Source of the DNA: Globisporangium splendens
Lineage: Eukaryota; Oomycota; Peronosporomycetes; Pythiales; Pythiaceae
DNA: 64,000 nt
NCBI GenBank assembly: GCA_006386115.1
Contig: VFIW01000069.1
Coordinates: 124,001 to 188,000 of the forward strand
Reading direction: 5' to 3'
The notes under the pieces are model-generated. The model saw only the letters and a list, made by a program, of their open reading frames with translations, ran no database searches and had not been told where the DNA came from. The position numbers and the translations under genes are program-made. This document shows, piece after piece, positions 51,401 through 60,400 of the stretch (position 1 is the first letter of the stretch; each line of letters opens with the position of its first letter).

Positions 51401-54400
51401 TGGCATCGTTCTTCGCATCATCGATAAAACGGTGCAGCGTAGTTTCCAACACTTTCGCTTCTGCGCCTGAATTTTCGAAAGCGGACGGAAGTTTCGAGAC
51501 TGGCAACAAATGAGACAGCAGCAGCAGAAATTGGTTCTCATCTCCAAACGCACATAGCTTGGTCACATCGCTGGCAGCTTGAAATGAGAAAAATGACAAA
51601 AGTGCTTCTCGTGCGCACTTTATTGCGAACGCTCGATGTGAATCGTACGCGAAACTCTGGAATCGATTATGCTGACCCTTCAAGCTTTCGAACGAGAACT
51701 GGGAAAAGAACGTTGACATCACATCCTGCTCTGGGTTGCTCTCATCCATTTCCAGTACGGAGCGGTGTGCCTCCATTTGCAAGTCGTCCACTCCCAAGAC
51801 AAGCAGGTCTTCGTGTCGTGTGTAGCAGTCAGCAGCTGCAACATGTAGTTTATCTCCTGTTCTTTGCCAAATCCATCCAGTTTGAGAATCTTGAGTTACC
51901 GAGTTGGTGAAGGATAGCTTTATCCAGCCATCCTTGCTCTTCAGTGAGATAAATTCGTCGCCGGTTGCGAGCTCTCCGATGCTTGCTTCTTTGCTTCTTT
52001 TCTTGTAAATCACGACACCTGCTTTGTCAACGACGCAAAACCTTGGTTCTCTCACGTTCCTTGGCTGACATTGGATCTCGGTAGTGTTGCTGGACAAGAA
52101 GAGTTGACGAACCGGTTCTTTATGTTGCATCCCATCATCCATCCCATCCGAGATCACTTCAAACCCATCGAATTCTTCTGAAAACGGGCACCTTTGCGGT
52201 CTCATTTTTTCATACAAAATCTCAAACAAGTGATAGGATCGCTTGTCGAGTTGATCGAGTGATAATGATAGCGGGGCTGCTGGTTTGAATTCCGGGGTGA
52301 CCGTAAACTTCCAGCCCCATTCGACGTTCGATATGTCCGTGCACCACAGCAGCGTGAATGAATCCCCAGGAATTGTGAGTGGAGCTCGACCTCCGCAGCC
52401 TGGCCAATTCGCTGTGGCACCTGCGCCAGAGTATTGATGGGCACCCCACCGATCGCTCAGTGATTTGTCCTTGAAAAAGCAGAGGTAGTCACATCCATGC
52501 TCGGTATTACTTTGTTCGTCAAAGGTGATATGAAGCACAGAAGCACCACTGAAAGTCACTCCCAAGTACTCCATAACAGAATTCGAATACGGATGCTTGG
52601 ATTCAAAGATTTGGGACTTCGGCATTGGGCACGTTGGGCGTCCTTCACTTGGTGCATTCGCAAGTTTTGCGAGCGGAGAAACCAATGGAGCAAACATTGG
52701 AATAACCTCGGATTGCTGCTGGAGACGGAACAGCAAACTAATTGCTTTGAGGCACCGTGCCTGAACGTCATTTACAGCACTTGCGAAGACAGCTGGAGGT
52801 ATCTCGGGTGGATACGATAGCGTGTCTTCAAATGCATGCGCGGTGAGCTTAAACCCCCACTCAGTTGAATTGTCTGATGTCGATGGCGAATCGGTACTGA
52901 AATACACATCGACACTTGACGCTGGAATACGCAGGGGTGGGATGTTGCCGATGCCAGGGAACTGGTCGCCATAGTACTTGTGCTGGCCCCAATATTCTCG
53001 TTTCTCGGATCCCTGCGACTTATTGCCACTTTCGTTGTCGCTGCGCTTTAGGAATCTCACAAAATCATTCGGACCAGCAGTGCACGACGTGCTGTCAAAG
53101 TAAATCACAATCTCGTGAGCCCCAGGGAAATCCAGCGGATACGTCACCTCTTCACCACTCGCGTACGGATGCTCGCTTTCAAGCACTTCAACGTTTTCCT
53201 TCCTGACCATTTTTGCCTTGTACTTCTCTTGGTTACGCTGCAATTGACTAGCATCCAGAGAGAGAATCGTCGTAAACAAATCCTTGATCTCGTCCACAAA
53301 AAGAGGAGACAAACTACCAAGAAACGCTTCCAATTCGTCCTTGTCTTCATCGCCCAGGTAGGCAATATCACTCACTGGTACTTCAATTGGACGGCTTTTA
53401 TCGCAATCAAATAGAACCTGCGCGGTTCGGATACCATGCTTCAGTCGAAACTGAAGCAAGTAACCTGTTTCAATGGTTTCTTTTCCATCGATATTGACGC
53501 AGCACTTGACACGCCCACCAATCGTAATGCCATCGTAACTTCCACCGAGCAGTGCACATGATGCAAGCACACGACCGAACGTACCAATGTCGCCACGGTT
53601 TACGACGGATTTGAGTTCAGCTAGTGACGCTGAAATCAACTTGAAGATAGCCTCGCTCCAATTGAAGTGTGCCACCATGCATCTCAGTAATGATATGTAC
53701 CCAGCGACGAGACTGTTTGCTTCATGTGCCGACACGCGCAAGTCCAAGACACCCTCTGCTTCTGCCTTGTCGGCGTGCACTGTGAGCGATTTTTCCTCTT
53801 CCGAGTACATTCGCCAAATGTTGAGATAGCCAGCGATCTCATCGAACAAATGTTCTGCAAAGTCCGAGTTCAGCGACGACGAAGGCATAACTCGTTTGAA
53901 TTGAACTGCAGCAATCTCGGGAGATAAAAATGTTACCAAGTCACGGAGGATCCCCAGACTTGCACAGCGCAGCTCTGCGGTTCTCCGAGTATCGAGAGCC
54001 AAGGACATCAAATTGCCAATATTCTCAGGTTTTCCAATCAGAGAACGACCAAATGGCGTATCGGAACATGTCTGCATCAAGCCCAAGATATAAAGCAGTC
54101 GTTCACTCGGTGGAGGAACAGGCACCGTCTCGGAGCTTGGGCATGTGGCTTGGATTTCAGCGATAACGTCACTCTCTGAAACTGGATACTGCAGTACTTT
54201 CGGCTGATAGAGGCTGCACGTCGCGGCTACTTCGTCAAGAACTCGACCAGGGGGTTCACCAAAGTAAAATGGATATGGGTTCAATAGAGGGGTCAACAAC
54301 CGATCCTTTTCGTCATGCAGATCGCTCAGGCTCGCATCAGCAGGGAACTCTGGCACTGCTAGAAGTCGAAAACCCCAACCACTTGACACTTCTTCGTTAT

Positions 54401-57400
54401 GGAAATACACTACAAAACGGTCCGACGGAATCTCGATCGAGTTCGGCGCACAAGTGTTGATCCCCATCCCTGCACCCCGACGTCCACGCGCTCGTTGGCT
54501 TTGTGCACCTGGAAAATTACGCTCGGGGTCGTGATATTTACCAGAGTACTTCTCTTCTCCCCAAAAGTCATTGCAGCGCACGTTTTTGTAGAACCGAACA
54601 AAGCCAGTAGATCGATCAATTTCACACAACGGGTCGAATGTCACGCGGATCTTCACAGCACCAGGAATGTGCACAGGCCAGTACTGGTCCACTGAATCCG
54701 GGAACGGATGTGCCGACTCGATGATTTTGGACTCCGCAGCGTTTGCATTGCCCTGCATCAACAAAAACGGATCGAGAACGTGCTGTGACGCCATGATGCC
54801 ATTGACATGAAAACGGAGAGTATCTTCATCTTGTACAATTGCGATATGACTCCACTCATTGATGCCAATCTCGTAATTGCAATTGTACACACATTCTCGT
54901 TCCGCACCAGCTGCAATCTTGTAACTCAACTGACGTTGGTCGTTCAGAAACAATCCAAAACTGGACCACGGAACTGCGAAGGCAGTGTCTTTTGCCATCG
55001 TTTTGTTGCCACTAAAGAAAATCACACCACCGACGCCTTCACCCACCAAGATGACTTCAAACACCCCAGTTTTAGGGTCGAATGTGTACTCACCGACAAC
55101 ATTCGTCTTGCTCCAGCGTACTTCGATTCGTGTAGGATGAACAATTGCCATCACCATACCGGTCTCTGTTTCGCCGCCATCATCTTCGCTGTCCTCTTTC
55201 CAATTTGGTCCACGCTGCACTTCATCTCCAACTTTGAGCGCGTAGACGCTGTTTTCACTGTACACATAGACCCAGATCAGGATGGAATGATTCCACCTGA
55301 CCCCAGTAATTTGTAGGCTTGGAGCTGTGAGACCTGGTGAGCAGTCTGGAAGGTAGTAGTAACGCTGGTGGGAACTGCTGCACTCCATTCCTCGGCCATG
55401 GGAATCAATCGTAACTTTATCTGGTACCGCAGGGGAGTTTACTACGGACACAATTCCTTCCAGTTGCAGTCCAACTGTAGTGAAAAGTTGACGCTGAAAT
55501 GTAGTCGCATCGTAGACTTCGTCGCTATCCGATGGGTCACTGCTTCGTTCAGGATTTGATCCTGTTCTTCCGACCACAAACCGAGACAGGAAAACGCCCA
55601 GCAACGATTGAGCTGCTCGTCGAATTTGAATCACGTCGGATGACAAGAGTCGTAGCACCTGCGTCAATATTCGACTTTCGTGAAGAAGATACGAATCCTC
55701 GAGATCGTAGTCAAGAGCGCAGGCTTTGAGCACTCCGATGATCAGTGGACAATGGTGGTGGTCGAGTGATGAGATGGAGTTCAGAATAGACGAAAACTCG
55801 GCCAGGCACTTCCCGTAGGCTTCGACAACGCTCTGTCGCAGCGATTCCTGACACCCGCTTAGCTTCAGAGCAAAATGCACTCGAGAGGAAATTGCGTCAG
55901 ATGGAGTGGCCAATGTCATACTTGTAAAAGTATACGACTGCACCATGGTCTTCATCGTCGCAGCAAGCGATTCAGCAAGTACAGACTGCACCCGTGCACT
56001 GAAATAGCATTGCCAAGTCCCAACAAACAGCTCCATCCCAAAAGCACGGCTTCTCGCTCTCGTATTGCGCGCGTCAATAATGCGACGTAATTCGCCAACA
56101 TCCACGTCGCTTTGGATGAATTCTAAGACTTGCTCTGTCACTGATTTTGCTTGGCTACCTCGCATTCGCTCGCTCGAGTTACGGCGATACTGGAATAGGC
56201 TCCGCAACTCCGTGGCTGCTTGCAGCTCATCCAGCAAGTTGTACCATTTCTCAAGTGACGTCTCGGATGATCCACTCTTGCCTATCGCATGACCATATTT
56301 TGCGAGTAAACCCCAACGACGTTTGGCACCGCTCACGTACGAAAATGACGCTGGAGTGAGCTCTAGTAAAAATTGAGCGCGCTCAATCACGTTCGTGCAC
56401 AAAATCAAGAGCGCTTCTTCCGACATGCCCTTGAAAGCAGACGGTTGGCGCTGGAGGTTTCGAGAGTGTCGTCGGGTTGGGAGGCTAGCATCAGCAGCAT
56501 CGCCTAAATGGAACCAGTCCCTCATTTTCTGGGCATTTTTCCATCCTTTCAGCAACTGCTCTGACACGTCGGTCCGCAGATTACGAGCATATGCATACGC
56601 ATCCATGCCCCACATATTGTGGTGCAAAATCGCAGCCGCTACCGCGCGCACAGCACTATCAATACGGTGATTTGGATTTGTATCAGATGTCGTCGTCGAC
56701 GTGAACGAGGATGCTCCATTAGACACTGAGCGTTGACGGAACGTTCCACTGCGCTTGAGAAGTGCCTGGATTACCATCGCTGCTTGCGAATCTTCAGGCG
56801 GGTTCACAAAATCCTTCAATAGCTGAAGCACGTTCGCGTTCTGATTTTGCTCGGTGCAAATACCGTTTTTCACCAAATCACTCTGCAAAAAACGCTCGTT
56901 CAGGAACTCGGCTTCATTCAACGGAGAGAACAAGCTACCGTCCACAAAGATTTTGATGCATTCATCGAGCACGTGGGCAATGCTTTCTGCCAAGAAGATC
57001 ATCCAGTGGCGTTTCACCGACACCTTCTTCTGCAAAATCTGTCCTTTTGCCGTGAATTTGAACCCCCAGTCCGTGTTGGAGCGATCTGAATGGAACGCCA
57101 CAAAGCAGCGATCACTCTCAATCACGAGTGGCGGGTTGGAGCCAACACCTGGCCAGTTATACTCTGCATCACGGCCTGAATAGTGTTTTTCACCAAAGTA
57201 TTCTCGTTTCGATTTGTCCTTGAAAAACGTGACGTAGTCATAATTGTACTCCGTTCGGCTTCGAGAATCGAAAGTGATGATCATTCGGGTAGCTCCAGCG
57301 ATGTGCAGCTCAGTCAGTTCGTCGAGATTGTTCGCATACTCGTGGGCTGACTCCATTGATTCCATCTTTACCGCCGTGACAACACTCTCGACACTCTTCT

Positions 57401-60400
57401 CTTTTGCGTCTGGCTCAATGTTGCTCACAAGTACGTCCATGGTTTTCAAAAGACGCATCATACGTTGTGCGCTCTCTTTGAGAGAATCAAACATATCCGC
57501 TGCGATCTGACGAGCACGGGTATCATGATCCTCCTCCTCTGCACCCACCGATGCCTTCGAATCTCTTCTCTTTGTCAGCATCTGTGCCACGAAATCGTCT
57601 CGGAATCGTAAGAATGCTAAGCCGCTCGAGAAAAGCATCGGCGAGATGAGACCCACAAATCCTTGGCGAAGTGCGTTTTCAATGCGCAACCACGAATTCT
57701 GTGAAACAGACTGATTTTGAACTCGTTCCGCGACCATTGCGCAAATATTTCCACAGCCATCACATAGAAGATGAAACACTGAAAACACCACGACAACCCT
57801 TTTCTTCTGCGAACTTGATGATCCAGCCGCTTTCTTTGCCAGCACCAAGAAGATACTCTGAGAAATAGTGTTGACAAGTGCTGTCAATTCCAAAAACGCG
57901 TCTTCATCAAATGGGTGTGCCGCAGCACCTGAGCGATCAAAAATCACTTCGAGCTTTTGCTTTTGGATGACCACAGCAGCATCGACAAGCTGCTTGAACC
58001 GGTCAAAATTGTCACTGGAATCAAAAATCGATTGCTGCAAGTCGTCAACGCGATTGCTCAAATGGCTGAGTAATCGACACGCGATCTTCAGTTCGGTGGC
58101 GCTTATGGCACTATTTTTCCACGACTTCAGGTACTTGAGCACGCCATCCAGTTGTTTTACAACGTCCGCATGGAAAATGTGCATGCAGGTTGCATACAGA
58201 TCAAAGGCGCTAGAAACAACCTCCAGCTTTGCGCGCTGACTCTGTTCAACTGACTTCGCTGTAGAATATGCAGCATCGCGTGCTCCATTTTGGTGGCGGG
58301 GTACTTCATTGCTGGCGTGCGTATATTGCGTCAAAGATGTCAACGGAACTGAGAGCTCTTCGCGCAGTACTTTCACAACTTTCTGATACGCCAGACTGCC
58401 TTTTGATTGAAGAAGAAGTAGACTCACATTTGCCTTGAATATACGCAAACTGGCTTGAAAGCAGAACATTTGGCTCTGCGACGCTGCGTTCGCTTGGAAC
58501 GAGGCAGTGTACTCTTTCACGAGTTTCGTCAAGACGTAAAAGCTTGTTTCTTGGAGATCTGCAGCAAATGGAATGAGCGGAGAACCATGGTTTGCCTGAC
58601 TGCTACTCAACAGCGCAGAAGACTCACTTGGTTCACAAGCGTCTGCATTCTGAGACAAAACACCCAGCACACGAACAGCGATCGCATCTTCGAATCCAAC
58701 TCCATGCTCCATGACTGCTGAGTCGTCAGCTTTTCTTCCACGATCAAAATCACCAATGAACTGGTTTGCTCGATCCAGTACCTGCGCAGGAGTTACTTTT
58801 TGGCTAAGCGAGATACGCTTTCCTGTATTTTGAAAGGAGGATAAACCGCCCTTTGTAGACTCCAGCACCCACAGGAGATTGTTTTTCGCATCGAAGCACA
58901 CAAACCGACCAGGTATCACTCGTTCACTGCACTTTGCTTTAGAGGGCTCTTCTTCGATAAATGCTCCAGTCTCACAATCGAGTTGGATGCAATGGGACGG
59001 TTCTCCAGGAGTTGAGGATGGCACAACCATTCCAATCCATACTCCGTTCGTGTACATCGTTGGAGGAGTAAAATTGCTAGCATCAATATCCATCTCCGCT
59101 TTCAGAATGTTCAACAAGCTGGCTCCGAAGCCCGGACAGTGGATTTGATCGATGTGGACTGGGAACGACCGCACAAAATTCATCTTCAGCGAACCATCAG
59201 CGCACTTCTTCGGGAAATACACTTGGACGTGGAAACGGTCGGCGCTCATTTGAATCTCGTAGACAAACAATCCTTCCGTGATGTATGTAAAGAGAGGCTT
59301 CGACTCGATCGGTGGAAGCGTGTCATCACCGACAAGAGTGTGAACCCCGAGAACGGAAAAGTCTTGAGGTGAAACACGAATCAACCGGCGTGCTCTACCT
59401 GCTCCTTGCTGGCTCGAACACAATGCACTGAGAAAGAGAAAGCCACCACAGTACACCATGCTGGAAAGGTACACGTCGGTCGCTGGGTCTTCGACAGCTG
59501 AGATGTGCTCTCCGACCTTAAAATTGCGCAATTCGAGTGCATCTCCGTCTCCTTCCATCGAACACAAGAGAATCAATTCCGTACTTTCGGACACGACGAC
59601 ATCTTCGCCATTAAAATCGGCTAGACATTCCGCGAGCAACTCTGATGTCAACGTGATCCCGCTGCCTTCGTTTTCTGCACTAGAATTGGTCGATTGAGAA
59701 ATGCTCGCATTGAGTGAGTGCAAAACCTTGTCTGGCAAAACTTCAAAGTCACCGTAAACTGCTGTCAAAACTCGACGCTCGACATACCCCGCTTCCTCAC
59801 CGTCCCCATTTTTCAGCGAAGCAAATATGTCAAGTTCGTCGTCATCACCGAACAGCAGCTGCTTTTGCACCCCGTTGACCAACAGCACAAGCCACAGTTT
59901 CCGTGGAAAGAACGTGGAAAGCAAGTCGTCCAGATCACTTGTTTTACATAGCTCGCGAACTGTCCGGCCACTGGACGTGCACGGCTCGGTCGTGCTTGTT
60001 AATACCTCTGCACGTACCACCTCTGAGACGTCCCTTCCCGAACCGTAGAGTGCGAATCGGAACACTCGCTGACGCTGGAGAGACTCGAGATATTGCGCTG
60101 GACCACTTTCAGCATAAATTCTACCAGCAATCGTAAAATTCAGTCCCGTGCCGATCTTCATAATCCCCGTTTTCAAGCTCCATGTATACGCAAAGCTTCC
60201 GTCGGTTGTCACAGACTGAGTCGACGGGAGCTTGTCATGGTCCGACGACTTGCCTTCATCACTACTCACCAACTTTATCGGAAAATGCTTGACCAGATTG
60301 GTTTCCTCAAACCTTCCGAGAGAAAAATCGATTCGGAACGATTCCAATCGAACCACAAAGGCTTCAACCCACGATGCAAACGAACGGCCTTGCAGCACTT

